From the NCBI RefSeq assembly GCF_009017255.1, contig NZ_WBZB01000016.1, forward strand, positions 1 through 64,000: a stretch of 64,000 nucleotides of DNA. Reading direction: 5' to 3'. The position numbers and the translations under genes were made by a program. Below are positions 26,365 through 36,134 of the stretch, in pieces (position 1 is the first letter of the stretch; each line of letters starts with the position of its first letter). Origin of the DNA: Alkaliphilus serpentinus. Its GTDB lineage: Bacteria > Bacillota > Clostridia > Peptostreptococcales > Natronincolaceae. Below the pieces are notes generated by a model, which saw nothing but the letters and a program-made list of their open reading frames with translations, did not search any database and was not told the origin of the DNA.

Positions 26365-26393
26365 TTGACATTTTAATATACTTATGGTAATAT
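26365..26393 (+). promoter_or_regulatory. promoter of the Mn riboswitch transcript
   Basis: Perfect TTGACA, 17-base spacer, TAATAT. The start would be near 26401, about 23 bases before the riboswitch core. Confidence 0.75.
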
Positions 26394-26423
26394 AACTTGT
26401 ATTATTTAGGTTATACTAATATG

Positions 26424-26526
26424 GAAAAGGGAGTAGCTGTAGCAATGCTACGGGTAGAGTCAACATACTGGTCATAAGACCTGGTTCTATCCACTTTAGA
26501 TTCCTAAAGGAGCGAGACTTTTACGT
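26424..26526 (+). ncRNA. yybP-ykoY manganese riboswitch
   Basis: The 5' core AAAAGGGAGTAGCTG and the 3' core GCGAGACTTTTA are the conserved flanks of the yybP-ykoY class, with GTCAACATACTGG between. The downstream gene is a GDT1-type Mn exporter, the usual partner of this riboswitch. A hairpin with GGCTA / TAGCC arms and TTTT (about 26532-26552), or the AAAGG / CCTTT hairpin near 26558-26574, may be the expression switch. Confidence 0.85.
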
Positions 26527-26735
26527 TTAATGGGCTAATGATAGCCTTTTAAACATAAAGGTTTGGTTCCTTTAATTTTGTGGAAAGATCCCTTTTGTTA
26601 AATCACTCTATGCTCTTTCACAAGAGCTTTTCCTTATTCTTAAGATTATAGGATTGTAATAATATTATATTTTTTAGATGTTTTTGTATGAAATGCTTTT
26701 GTTCTTTAGCATACTATTACTTAGGAGGAAGTTGT

Positions 26736-27821
26736 ATGATAAGTGAATTAATTTTAGGCTTTGGAATGATATTGATTGCAGAAATGGGAGATAAAACTCA
26801 AATACTTGCCATGGCCTTTGCTGCGAAATATCCTGTTCATAAGGTTTTATTAGGAGTGTTGGTAGGATCCTTCCTTAATCATGGATTAGCCGTGCTGCTG
26901 GGCTCCTATGTAACAAACTTCTTTCCCATTGAAACCATAGCCTTTATTGCAGCAATTTCCTTTATTCTATTTGGCTTATGGTCTTTAAGGATAGACCATG
27001 ACGATGAAGAGGTGGATAAGGCTAGTAAATATGGGCCTCTTTTAACGGTGGCATTGGCTTTTTTCGTTGGAGAATTGGGGGACAAGACTCAGCTTACAGC
27101 TATAGCCTTGTCCAGTAAAGCTTCATATCCTCTGTTTATTTTGATGGGAACTGTAATAGGAATGGTGGTAACCAGTGCTATAGGTGTATGGGTGGGTAGT
27201 AAGCTAGGTAAGAAAATACCGGAATTAACGATGAAGATTTTGTCCTCGGGAGTATTTATTTTCTTTGGATTGATAGGGTTAAATAATAATGCTCCAGAGG
27301 TACTACAAACAGCTGGTATAAAGGTTGGCTTCGTTGGTGTTTTGGCTGTAATTCTCGCGACTATGATTTTAAAACTAAGGAGATTCCATGGATTGCAGCA
27401 AACCTCTCTAAAACGTGTAGCTGATCAGTTATATATAAATGCCCAAAAAATTCATAAATCCTTAGATGAATTGTGTAATGATAAGGGATGTATTAGCTGC
27501 CAAACTGGAAAATGTACAATTCAACAGCTTAAGGCTCACTTAGAGGAGGCTTGCCAAAACAAGTGCTTTGAAGCAGAAGGGGATTGGAGCATTCCCATTA
27601 CAGAAGATATCATTACCAATGATGAAAAGCTTAAAAGTAGTCTAAAAACCGCTATAGAAACCTGTTTAGAATGCCCTAACCATAATAAAAATTGTGTAGG
27701 CAACCAGACAAGAATGGTGTTGGAAACCCTATATTTTGGTCATCCAATCAAATATAATGGTGTTAAAAAGGAATATATTCAAGAAGTAAAGAAAATTGAT
27801 CCGAACTTTTTTCGATCCTAG
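26736..27821 (+). CDS. GDT1/TMEM165-family Mn exporter with Cys-rich tail
   Basis: 361 aa from the ATG at 26736, which has TAGGAGGAAG upstream; the in-frame ATG at 26688 would add 16 residues. Residues 1-215 contain the two UPF0016 repeats with EMGDKTQ (E16) and ELGDKTQ (E113), the ion-binding signatures. Residues about 230-361 are an unusual soluble extension with nine cysteines between about 247 and 325 (GCISCQTGKC, CLECPNHNKNC). Regulated by the yybP-ykoY riboswitch, so it should export Mn2+ from the cytosol. The extension may bind metal or sense it. Confidence 0.9.
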   Translation: MISELILGFGMILIAEMGDKTQILAMAFAAKYPVHKVLLGVLVGSFLNHGLAVLLGSYVTNFFPIETIAFIAAISFILFGLWSLRIDHDDEEVDKASKYGPLLTVALAFFVGELGDKTQLTAIALSSKASYPLFILMGTVIGMVVTSAIGVWVGSKLGKKIPELTMKILSSGVFIFFGLIGLNNNAPEVLQTAGIKVGFVGVLAVILATMILKLRRFHGLQQTSLKRVADQLYINAQKIHKSLDELCNDKGCISCQTGKCTIQQLKAHLEEACQNKCFEAEGDWSIPITEDIITNDEKLKSSLKTAIETCLECPNHNKNCVGNQTRMVLETLYFGHPIKYNGVKKEYIQEVKKIDPNFFRS

Positions 27822-27965
27822 ACTTTTGAAGCCTCTATCATAATTAGTGTTTTGTATGGTCTAAGCCTTTGGGAAGCTTAAAGTCTTGCAATCCCATAGG
27901 GTCTTTGATATATTGAATACATAATTATGAAGCAGGTAGTTATTGATTATTTTAACACTAATTGA

Positions 27966-29084
<1,119 letters not shown>

Positions 29085-29197
29085 TATGAAAAGCCAAATT
29101 GAGAAAGCTTTATAAGATTCCCTACTAGGTTTTTTTGTCCTCTTAATGGGGTTAAATGCAAATGGCAAGAGGAGTATCTGCGGGAACTCCAATGGAT

Positions 29198-29226
29198 TTT
29201 ACATATTGGTAATTTCATGGTATAAT
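29198..29226 (+). promoter_or_regulatory. promoter of the ablB leader transcript
   Basis: TTTACA, 17-base spacer, TATAAT; predicted start about 29233. This gives a leader of about 300 bases before the coding region. Confidence 0.65.
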
Positions 29227-29232
29227 ATTACA

Positions 29233-29488
29233 TGGAAAAAAATATATAGTAATTGTGAAGTATTTATGGTTAAAAAGGTGAGGCAACGAGTTTATATATG
29301 TTTATCATTTAACAGATATAAATAAGGGTCTCGGAAACCAAAACCCATAAAGAAAAACAGTTATGGAGATGGGATTCTCGCGGGTTCAAAATGGGCCAGT
29401 GATAGACTATCATTTTTGATGGTTTAAGATGAGTCGAAAGGCGAAATCTGGGTACTCTTCCTCTATGTGAGGAAGAGTACCCTTTTTT
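29233..29488 (+). ncRNA. structured leader or sRNA before ablB, class unknown
   Basis: Hairpins CCATAA / TTATGG (29345-29366), ACTATCA / TGATGGT near 29407-29424, and a GAAA-capped GTC / GGC stem near 29433 lead to a very strong terminator. Conserved-looking single-stranded stretches (GGGTCTCGGAAACC, CGCGGGTTCAAA) resemble no riboswitch I can name. The layout, promoter, structure, terminator, ribosome site, is that of an attenuated leader. Confidence 0.5.
29450..29488 (+). terminator. strong terminator in the ablB leader
   Basis: GGGTACTCTTCCTC / GAGGAAGAGTACCC, a perfect 14-bp stem with loop TATGT, then T6. It lies about 45 bases before the ablB start. Confidence 0.9.
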
Positions 29489-29534
29489 AATATCCTTTTT
29501 CCAGAAAAAGTTAATAATTTTAGGAGGGATATAA

Positions 29535-30398
29535 TTGACATTACTAAAAAATAAAATGATTGAAACCAACAATGAGCATATTATCGTTGACGAACCTAAT
29601 AAAAGAGTAATATTTTATCAATATGAAGCTGATTTACTACAAAAGAGGCTAGAAGAAGTAGAGGCTATGAAGGATAAAAATATTGTAGACAAGGTTAGCC
29701 TGTATGCAACAGAGGAGAACTTGCAGGAGATAGAAGAGGTGGCTGAAGCTACTGAGATGAATCTAAAATTTGAAGGAAAAATTGATGGATATTTTGATGG
29801 CGAGGATGCATTTATCTATTCACAATTCTTAGATCCTACAAGAGAAGTATGTAAACACAAACAACAACAGGAGAAAATAATTTCTTCGGCCATAAAGAAG
29901 GGCAGTATAGATGAAATCCCACAGCTTCAGGAGGAGTTTGATCTAAGGGCTGCTAGACATAGGGATGTAATAGAAATGGCAGATGTTTTTCGGCAGGTAT
30001 TTAAAACCTATCCTACACCAATGCACGAACCAAAATATATAAAAAAGGTGATGGATGACAACACGATTTTTACCCTAGTGACCTATGAAGACAAAATCGT
30101 TAGCATTGCATCAGCTGATATCAATAGTAAATATAATAATGCAGAAATAACCGATTGTGCAACCCTGCCTGAGTTCAGGGGGAATGGTCTTTTAACCCAC
30201 ATAATAGCAAATCTAGAGGAAAGATTAATTGAAAGGGAAGTGCCCAATCTATTTTCCTTAACTAGGGCTCAATCTATTGGAATGAATCATGTTATTGCAA
30301 AGCATGGTTATGATTATCGTGGAACATTGGTTCAAAACTGTGATATTTCTGGTAGCTTTGAGGATATGAACATATGGGTTAAGCAATTAGAGCTTTAA
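29535..30398 (+). CDS. ablB: beta-lysine N-acetyltransferase (AblB)
   Basis: 287 aa, TTG start behind AGGAGGG. The C-terminal GNAT domain is clear: MADVFRQVFKTYPTP, ATLPEFRGNGLLTHIIANLE (acetyl-CoA site) and RAQSIGMNHVIAKHGYDYRGTLVQN. The N-terminal half (YEADLLQKRLEEVE, DGYFDGEDAFIYSQFLD) fits the AblB family, which makes the osmolyte N-acetyl-beta-lysine. The partner ablA (lysine 2,3-aminomutase) is not adjacent. A long attenuator-like leader precedes it. Confidence 0.85.
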   Translation: MTLLKNKMIETNNEHIIVDEPNKRVIFYQYEADLLQKRLEEVEAMKDKNIVDKVSLYATEENLQEIEEVAEATEMNLKFEGKIDGYFDGEDAFIYSQFLDPTREVCKHKQQQEKIISSAIKKGSIDEIPQLQEEFDLRAARHRDVIEMADVFRQVFKTYPTPMHEPKYIKKVMDDNTIFTLVTYEDKIVSIASADINSKYNNAEITDCATLPEFRGNGLLTHIIANLEERLIEREVPNLFSLTRAQSIGMNHVIAKHGYDYRGTLVQNCDISGSFEDMNIWVKQLEL

Positions 30399-30415
30399 GT
30401 TTAGTTTAATAGAGA

Positions 30416-30446
30416 GCAGGTATTCAATTTAGAATACCTGTTTTTA
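30416..30446 (+). terminator. intrinsic terminator after ablB
   Basis: CAGGTATTC / GAATACCTG stem, then TTTTT. Confidence 0.8.
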
Positions 30447-30516
30447 TTATGATCATTCATATCTAAAATCGTTATTTACATCATTATCATCAATTAAAAA
30501 ATTTTTCCAAAAACTA

Positions 30517-30545
30517 TTGATTATTATCATAAAGTAATTTATACT
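30517..30545 (+). promoter_or_regulatory. promoter of the ABC exporter operon
   Basis: TTGATT, 17-base spacer, TATACT. Leader of about 140 AT-rich bases; the rest of 30447-30692 shows no other feature. Confidence 0.55.
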
Positions 30546-30692
30546 ATAATTAAGTTTATGATATAAACTAAAATTAATATTTAAATATACACAAACAAGC
30601 TATTATTTATAAGAAGATTATTAAGGATCAGTTCAATCTAAATTTTAAATCCATATTATTTAGAGCATGATATAAGCTAAGGAGGTTGAAAA

Positions 30693-31361
30693 ATGTCAAA
30701 AAAAGGTGAAGTAGAAAAATTAGTAGATGATTTGGTGTTTATAAAAGAAGCCATAAAGAAGAACAACAGTATTTTCAAGTATTTTTCCATCAGTAGAGCC
30801 TTAAGAGGGGTTTTACTCTATTCTGGATTAGTGGTGATATCCTTTTCTTTATGGCTTAACCATTTGATCTCAAAATATGATTCCTTTCAAGCTGCACCAA
30901 TTATACTAAAAAGATTTACCTATTTCCTGATTGTCATTGCATTAGTAATAGTTGTCATATTTAAGATTAAAACTATGATAAGGGCTGCACAAAAGGTGCA
31001 ATCGGACATCACTGTAACTAAGCTTATTAAGGAAGTCTATACGGGGCAGACTTTAATGGTTATGATTCCCTTCATTATTACGATTGCTTTATTTATTGTG
31101 TTTTTACAACAGCAGGCCTTAGGGGATTATATATTGCCCATTGTAGCGATCTTGGTTGGCCTATTAACAAACTCTGTTGTGAGTGTTTTTCATATAAAGG
31201 AACTAATCATTATGGGGGATTGGCTAATCATAACAGGCTTTATTACTTTATTTTTCCTATCTTCCTTCAGCACAGCCTTAATCCTTGCCTTCACCTTCGG
31301 CCTTGGGTGCATCGTCATGTATTTTGCTACATTCTTATCCTCAAGCCAGGAGGGGGAGTAA
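30693..31361 (+). CDS. membrane protein of ABC exporter operon
   Basis: 222 aa behind AAGGAGG. A basic N-terminal soluble part of about 40 residues is followed by about five membrane segments. No named family. It lies 3 bases before a winged-helix regulator and is probably co-translated with it; the pair may form a membrane-linked regulatory unit for the downstream exporter. Confidence 0.75.
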   Translation: MSKKGEVEKLVDDLVFIKEAIKKNNSIFKYFSISRALRGVLLYSGLVVISFSLWLNHLISKYDSFQAAPIILKRFTYFLIVIALVIVVIFKIKTMIRAAQKVQSDITVTKLIKEVYTGQTLMVMIPFIITIALFIVFLQQQALGDYILPIVAILVGLLTNSVVSVFHIKELIIMGDWLIITGFITLFFLSSFSTALILAFTFGLGCIVMYFATFLSSSQEGE

Positions 31362-31364
31362 GAT

Positions 31365-31688
31365 TTGGATAATAAATTTCATGTGGATATAGATAAGGTC
31401 ATTCATGAGAGGGCTAGACTGTTAATTTTATCTTATCTAGCCAGCAGTAATGAAAAAAGGATTCAGTTTAATGAGCTGAAGGAAAATTTAAGCTTTACAT
31501 CCGGTAACCTATCTGTCCAGCTAAAAAACCTAGAGGAGGCAGGATATATAAAAATTCATAAAAAAATTATGGATAACAAGCCCCTTACCAGCGTCTCTTT
31601 AACGGTAGCAGGCTTAGAAAGCTTAATGGAGTATTTACAACAAATGGAGGGGTTAATTAACAAGGTTAAAACCTCCCGGGAGGATTAA
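31365..31688 (+). CDS. winged-helix transcriptional regulator
   Basis: 107 aa from TTG behind GGGGGAG. It has the ArsR/MarR-like winged helix of single-domain regulators: RARLLILSYLASS, FNELKENLSFTSGNLSVQLKNLEEAGYI in two parts, then KPLTSVSLTVAGLESL. No metal-binding cysteines. It probably represses its own operon, which encodes an ABC exporter. Confidence 0.85.
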   Translation: MDNKFHVDIDKVIHERARLLILSYLASSNEKRIQFNELKENLSFTSGNLSVQLKNLEEAGYIKIHKKIMDNKPLTSVSLTVAGLESLMEYLQQMEGLINKVKTSRED

Positions 31689-31714
31689 AAATAATAATTT
31701 TAATGAAGGAGTGA

Positions 31715-32572
31715 GTGAAGTTGTTTAAAGTTCATAATGTAAATTATATGTATCCTAGGGCTACAAAAAACACCATTAATGGCATTGATTTTGAGATAAA
31801 GGAAGGGGAAATCTTTGGTTTTCTTGGTCCCAGTGGAGCTGGAAAGAGTACCACTCAAAAGATCTTAATTAAGCTATTGCCAAAATATAATGGAGATATT
31901 CAGTACAAGGGGAAGTCTTTATCCAACTATAATGATGAGTTTTATCAAGACATTGGAGTGTCCTTCGAGATGCCAATATCCTTCTCAAAGCTTACAGCAA
32001 TGGAAAACCTTGAGTTCTTTAAAAAGCTCTATAAAAATACAATAGATGTTGAGCCTCTGCTTAAAAGAGTAGGCTTGTGGGATGCCCGGAATAAGAAGGC
32101 AGGAGAATACTCAAAGGGTATGAAAATCCGTTTAAACTTTATCAGGGCCCTTATTAATAATCCTAAAATGTTATTCTTAGATGAACCAACAAATGGACTT
32201 GATCCAGTTAATGCAAGGATTATGAAGGATATGGTGTTGGAGTTTAAACAGCAGGGAGGCACCGTGTTCTTAACAAGTCATATTATGAGTGATGTCGACC
32301 AGCTATGTGATCGGGTTGCCTTTATTGTAGATGGAAAGCTGAAGGAAATTGATTCTCCAAGAAACTTGAAGCTGAAGTATGGTAAGCGGACGATTAATGT
32401 GGAATATAAGGAAGAAGGAAATATACTAACAAGGGAATTCCCTATGGAGGATATAAAGAAACCAGATTTCTGTCAGTTCCTACAAGCTAAGGAGGTTGAA
32501 ACCATCCATAGTGGGGAAACAACCCTTGAAGAGATTTTTATCAAGGTTACGGGGGTGGACCTTCGTGGGTAG
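31715..32572 (+). CDS. ABC transporter ATP-binding protein
   Basis: 285 aa. Walker A GPSGAGKST, signature YSKGMKIRLNFIRALINNP (a KGM variant of the usual SGGQ), Walker B MLFLDEPTNGLDP and the switch His in FLTSHIMSDVDQL. It drives the two permeases that follow. GTG 31715 is close to AAGGAG (31706-31711); TTG 31721 is a possible alternative start. The last 8 bases overlap the first permease gene. Confidence 0.93.
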   Translation: MKLFKVHNVNYMYPRATKNTINGIDFEIKEGEIFGFLGPSGAGKSTTQKILIKLLPKYNGDIQYKGKSLSNYNDEFYQDIGVSFEMPISFSKLTAMENLEFFKKLYKNTIDVEPLLKRVGLWDARNKKAGEYSKGMKIRLNFIRALINNPKMLFLDEPTNGLDPVNARIMKDMVLEFKQQGGTVFLTSHIMSDVDQLCDRVAFIVDGKLKEIDSPRNLKLKYGKRTINVEYKEEGNILTREFPMEDIKKPDFCQFLQAKEVETIHSGETTLEEIFIKVTGVDLRG

Positions 32573-33290
32573 ACTAATATTTCTTGTTAAGAGCGAGTTT
32601 CAGCGCTTAACTAAATACAACTTATTTACAGCAAATTTTGTTGCCCTTCTCCTATGGTTAGGGGTGTCATGGTTTATTGAAGGGGAACACCTAAGGCAGT
32701 TTATTCCATTTGTTTTTCTTATGGATAGCACAATGATGACCATATTGCTGGTGGGGGCAACTCTTTTCTATGAAAAGAAGGAGCATACAGTGAATACCAT
32801 CATGATTTCACCAGTTACGGAAAGTGAATACTTGTATTCTAAGGCTCTGGTAAATGTTTTAAACTCTTTATTTTCTGTTGTATTTATTTCAGCTGGCCTC
32901 TACATTATGAAGGGTTTAACCTATAACTATTTACTGTTAACCATCAGTGTCATTTTCATAACAGTAACCCATACCTTCATCGGTATAAAAATAGCCTATT
33001 ATGCTAAGGATTTCACATCCATACTGGTTTATTTTATGATATATACCTTTGTATTCCTATTTCCATCTATTTTAATTTTAATGGGGGTTATAGATGCTGA
33101 ATTAGCAAAATATTTAATTATACTTCCACCAGAAACCTCCAATGTGCTAATTAGTGCCAGCATAAAGGAAGTAGAGGTCTGGAAGCTGATATTCGGGTAT
33201 TCCTATCTAACCTTCTTAACCCTTGTATTGTACAGATATGATATAAAGCCTAAGTTTAAAGAATATGTAATGCGGGAAACGGGGGTGTAG
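32565..33290 (+). CDS. ABC transporter permease 1
   Basis: 241 aa with about six membrane segments; family resembles the permeases labelled fluoroquinolone exporters in some genomes. The GTG at 32565 is preferred because it overlaps the ATPase stop and opens VGRLIFLVKSEFQRL; the longer frame from 32496 would lie inside the ATPase gene. The drug substrate is not proven. Confidence 0.85.
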   Translation: MGRLIFLVKSEFQRLTKYNLFTANFVALLLWLGVSWFIEGEHLRQFIPFVFLMDSTMMTILLVGATLFYEKKEHTVNTIMISPVTESEYLYSKALVNVLNSLFSVVFISAGLYIMKGLTYNYLLLTISVIFITVTHTFIGIKIAYYAKDFTSILVYFMIYTFVFLFPSILILMGVIDAELAKYLIILPPETSNVLISASIKEVEVWKLIFGYSYLTFLTLVLYRYDIKPKFKEYVMRETGV

Positions 33291-33292
33291 AG

Positions 33293-34018
33293 ATGATATT
33301 GACTATGGCTAAATTTGAAATTAAGAATCTATTAAGGGAAAAAATGACAGCTGTAATGATGGTATATCCTTTAATCTTTGGATTCCTAGGCCGGTACTTG
33401 ATTACCAATGAGATTATCGAGGGTCAGGCTATGGGTGTAGTAGCCACAATAACAGCCCTTATGGCTGGATTCGCTTATGGAGCTATGGCAGGATTTTCTC
33501 TTTTAGATGATAGGGATGACCAGGTATTCGATTCAATTCAAATATCCCCCATACCCCTTAAGGTGTATATTTGGTTTAAGCTTTTCTTTGCTTATATTAT
33601 GGCTGTATTAGGAAGCTTCTTTATCATATGGTATACAGGTGCCTTCGATCTTTCGGTGGAAAGATTATTGGTGATATCAATATTGGCGTCCCTACAAACT
33701 CCTATAACAGCCCTATTGGTAAACTCCTTTGCCACCAATAAGGTGGAGGGCTTTGTTACAATGAAGGCTTCAGGATTTTTACTACTGTTTCCGATAGGGG
33801 GCTTCTTCTTCCTTGATGCAAAGGAATGGCTTTTCTCCATAGCACCGGGTCATTGGGCTGCAAAGGCAGTGCAGTACTCCTTACTTTCGCCCCAAATTGA
33901 TGCAGTTTTTGTAGAGATGAATCTAAGCTTCTATCAATATATTGGTTTTGGTTTGCTATACAATTTCTTATTAATAATAGGGACCTACGCTATATTCAAA
34001 AAGAAAAACAATTTATAA
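33293..34018 (+). CDS. ABC transporter permease 2
   Basis: 241 aa with about six membrane segments, starting 2 bases after permease 1. It begins with a short amphipathic segment (MAKFEIKNLLREKMTA) typical of ABC-2 permeases, and has DDRDDQVFDSIQISPIPLKVYIWFKL between the second and third segments. It pairs with permease 1 and the ATPase to form an exporter. Confidence 0.85.
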   Translation: MILTMAKFEIKNLLREKMTAVMMVYPLIFGFLGRYLITNEIIEGQAMGVVATITALMAGFAYGAMAGFSLLDDRDDQVFDSIQISPIPLKVYIWFKLFFAYIMAVLGSFFIIWYTGAFDLSVERLLVISILASLQTPITALLVNSFATNKVEGFVTMKASGFLLLFPIGGFFFLDAKEWLFSIAPGHWAAKAVQYSLLSPQIDAVFVEMNLSFYQYIGFGLLYNFLLIIGTYAIFKKKNNL

Positions 34019-34057
34019 AAATGAAAAATCAAATAAAGCAAAGTGAGGTGAAGGGTA

Positions 34058-34174
34058 ATGGAATGGTATTGGTGGGTGTTAATTGCAGCGGTTGTAGTTG
34101 TGGGAGGTTATTTTAAGCTTAAGATCTTTAAGAAACTAATGAGTAAGGACAAAAGCAATAAATATGAAGACTAA
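34058..34174 (+). CDS. 38-aa single-pass membrane peptide
   Basis: ATG behind GAGGTGAAGG. The protein starts MEWYWWVLIAAVVVVGGYF and continues with a basic tail KLKIFKKLMSKDKSNKYED. It lies 39 bases after permease 2 and before the operon terminator, so it is probably the last gene of the ABC unit. Similar small membrane peptides modulate transporters elsewhere; that role here is inference. Confidence 0.65.
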   Translation: MEWYWWVLIAAVVVVGGYFKLKIFKKLMSKDKSNKYED

Positions 34175-34190
34175 AAATGTTTTTATGTGA

Positions 34191-34219
34191 AAGGGCTACC
34201 CTCTTAGGGTGGTCCTTTT
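34191..34219 (+). terminator. terminator of the ABC exporter operon
   Basis: AAGGGCTACCCT / AGGGTGGTCCTT with wobble pairs, then TTTT. Confidence 0.75.
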
Positions 34220-34412
34220 ATTGTAGGATCAATAAATAATAAAAAAGAAGGATTAAAGACTCTTGTGGCTACCATTGGAGAGACGGATGAGGGGATGAAA
34301 GAAATCTATGAATTTTTCATTTTCAATTTTAAGGATTATTGTATATAATCTAATTAGTTGGGAAATTTAACTAACAGCTTAGTAATGAGAAAAGTAAGAA
34401 AGGATGTTGTTA

Positions 34413-34937
34413 ATGAGTGAAAAAAATCCAATAGTTACAATAACCATGGAAAATGGAAATACCATGAAGGCGGAGCTTTATCCAGAAATTGCACCAAACA
34501 CTGTTCATAATTTTATTTCATTAGCGAAGAAGGGTTTTTATAATGGAGTGATTTTCCACAGAGTAATCCCTGGTTTCATGATCCAAGGGGGTGACCCTCA
34601 GGGTACTGGGGTGGGAGGTCCTGGCTATGGCATAAAGGGAGAGTTTACCTCCAATGGCTTTAAAAATGATTTAAAGCATACCAAGGGGGTTCTTTCAATG
34701 GCACGAGCTCAAAATCCTAATTCAGCCGGCTCACAATTCTTTGTTATGGTGGCTACTTCACCCCATCTTGATGGTCAATATGCTGCCTTTGGTAAGGTGA
34801 CTGAAGGTATCGAAGAGGCCGATAGAATCGTGGCAGTGGATAGAGATTTTAGAGATAAACCCTTTGAGGATCAACGCATTAAGGAAATGACTGTTGAAAC
34901 CTTTGGCATGGAGTATCCAGAGCCTGAGAAAATGTAG
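34413..34937 (+). CDS. cyclophilin-type peptidyl-prolyl isomerase
   Basis: 174 aa from ATG 34413, with AAAGGA 7 bases upstream; the ATG at 34404 is too close to that site. Cyclophilin motifs include FHRVIPGFMIQGGDPQGTG, the active-site Arg and Phe region, LSMARAQNPNSAGSQFFV and LDGQYAAFGKV. It is a cytosolic protein-folding enzyme. Confidence 0.93.
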   Translation: MSEKNPIVTITMENGNTMKAELYPEIAPNTVHNFISLAKKGFYNGVIFHRVIPGFMIQGGDPQGTGVGGPGYGIKGEFTSNGFKNDLKHTKGVLSMARAQNPNSAGSQFFVMVATSPHLDGQYAAFGKVTEGIEEADRIVAVDRDFRDKPFEDQRIKEMTVETFGMEYPEPEKM

Positions 34938-34968
34938 TATATAGGCTAAAAAAACCTTTGCTTTATAG

Positions 34969-35016
34969 CTAGCACCTTAAATTGAATGTTTATCTATAGG
35001 TGCTAGTTTATGTTTT
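34969..35016. terminator. hairpin between cyclophilin and gerC
   Basis: CTAGCACCT / AGGTGCTAG with a 20-base loop, then TTTATGTTTTTTT. It ends the cyclophilin transcript and may also serve the convergent ger operon. Confidence 0.65.
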
Positions 35017-35030
35017 TTTGGAAATCAAGA

Positions 35031-36134
35031 TTAATGGGATATTCCTACCTTTTTAATTCTAACATCAGATTTTGCCTCAACAACTGCATCGAGAAAGAGA
35101 CAGCACCATTCGTCCTTTTCAAAAAAATCTGGATGGTTTGCCCTTACATGAAGGCCATATCCAATATTATCGCATCGATTTTTTTTCATCCTTTCAATTG
35201 TGGTGCTTAATAAATCATCTAAATAATCTTCCATTATTTTTTCGAAGCTCTCTAGCATAGCTGCATCGAAGATGGAATCGACCCTAGTAAACTCAGATAA
35301 ATCAGCATTTATGATAACCTCCTGATTTATATATAGTACATCATCCTTTACGGATGTTTTTATTTTTGTATGGCCTCCAGTTAGGCTTATGGTTAAATGA
35401 TGCTTATCATCCTCTGGCAAAGGGGCGGTTATAAAGCCATGGTTAACCTCTCCCCTTAGCAGCATAAAGGCCATAGCCATATCATCCCGTATGATGTCCA
35501 CCATCCGATCTTCAAAAAATAAAGCTATACAGTTGATGGTGATGGATTCCCCTTCACTATCATAGACAATATAGGGTAAGGCTGGTTCAATTCCATCGGT
35601 GAAGAGCTGATGGTTAAAATTTCTTAGGGTTGTAAAAGGTACCGCTGTATATCGATTGCTCTGGCGTACTGCATCGAATAAAAATTCACTGACAAACAAG
35701 GACATGGGAGGATCATAGTTTATTAAATCTATGGCTCTGGTATTTACGATTACAAATCTTGAAGTAGCTGGAAAAAGAGGTTCCCTTAGCATACTATCAA
35801 TATGATGATAAATCCCTTTTCTAGCCAATTCTTCACTAAATATAACAACTCGGGTATTTCCATAGGATATCTCTCTATATACCTTATTCTGAAGATTTTG
35901 TTCTCCTCCCCCTAAGGAGGGGGATTGGGTGGTAACCTCTGCTTTATCTTTTGGAGCACCCTCTATAATTGTTGGAAAGGCTACAGTAATAGAGAGTTTT
36001 TCAGGGTCCTCCTTGCTGACATCAAAACCAACGGTATATATAATTAACAGCTCTTCAAGATTCTTTGCATCCCAACAGGAGGTTAATAAGCCTAGCGCCA
36101 CAAATAGAGTTAAAAATTTCAGCAGTTTTTTCAT
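35031..36134 (-). CDS. gerC: Ger(x)C germination lipoprotein
   Basis: 367 aa. Signal peptide with lipobox LLTSC, followed by WDAKNLEELLIIYTVGFDVS, the Ger(x)C opening. The middle block FSEELARKGIYHHIDSMLREP is also typical. It is the lipoprotein subunit of a GerA-type nutrient germinant receptor in the inner spore membrane. Its ATG overlaps the gerB stop (ATGA), so translation is coupled. Confidence 0.92.
   Translation of the reverse strand: MKKLLKFLTLFVALGLLTSCWDAKNLEELLIIYTVGFDVSKEDPEKLSITVAFPTIIEGAPKDKAEVTTQSPSLGGGEQNLQNKVYREISYGNTRVVIFSEELARKGIYHHIDSMLREPLFPATSRFVIVNTRAIDLINYDPPMSLFVSEFLFDAVRQSNRYTAVPFTTLRNFNHQLFTDGIEPALPYIVYDSEGESITINCIALFFEDRMVDIIRDDMAMAFMLLRGEVNHGFITAPLPEDDKHHLTISLTGGHTKIKTSVKDDVLYINQEVIINADLSEFTRVDSIFDAAMLESFEKIMEDYLDDLLSTTIERMKKNRCDNIGYGLHVRANHPDFFEKDEWCCLFLDAVVEAKSDVRIKKVGISH

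Noticed and set aside
29375-29392. tRNA T-arm-like GGGTTCAAA
   Set aside because: No acceptor, D or anticodon arms can be drawn around it.
29427-29448. Hammerhead ribozyme-like core (GATGA, short stem, GAAA)
   Set aside because: The conserved C and U before GATGA are missing, and no suitable stem I and stem III partners were found.
29233-29488. Lysine riboswitch before ablB
   Set aside because: The conserved lysine riboswitch blocks are absent; only the gene context suggested it.
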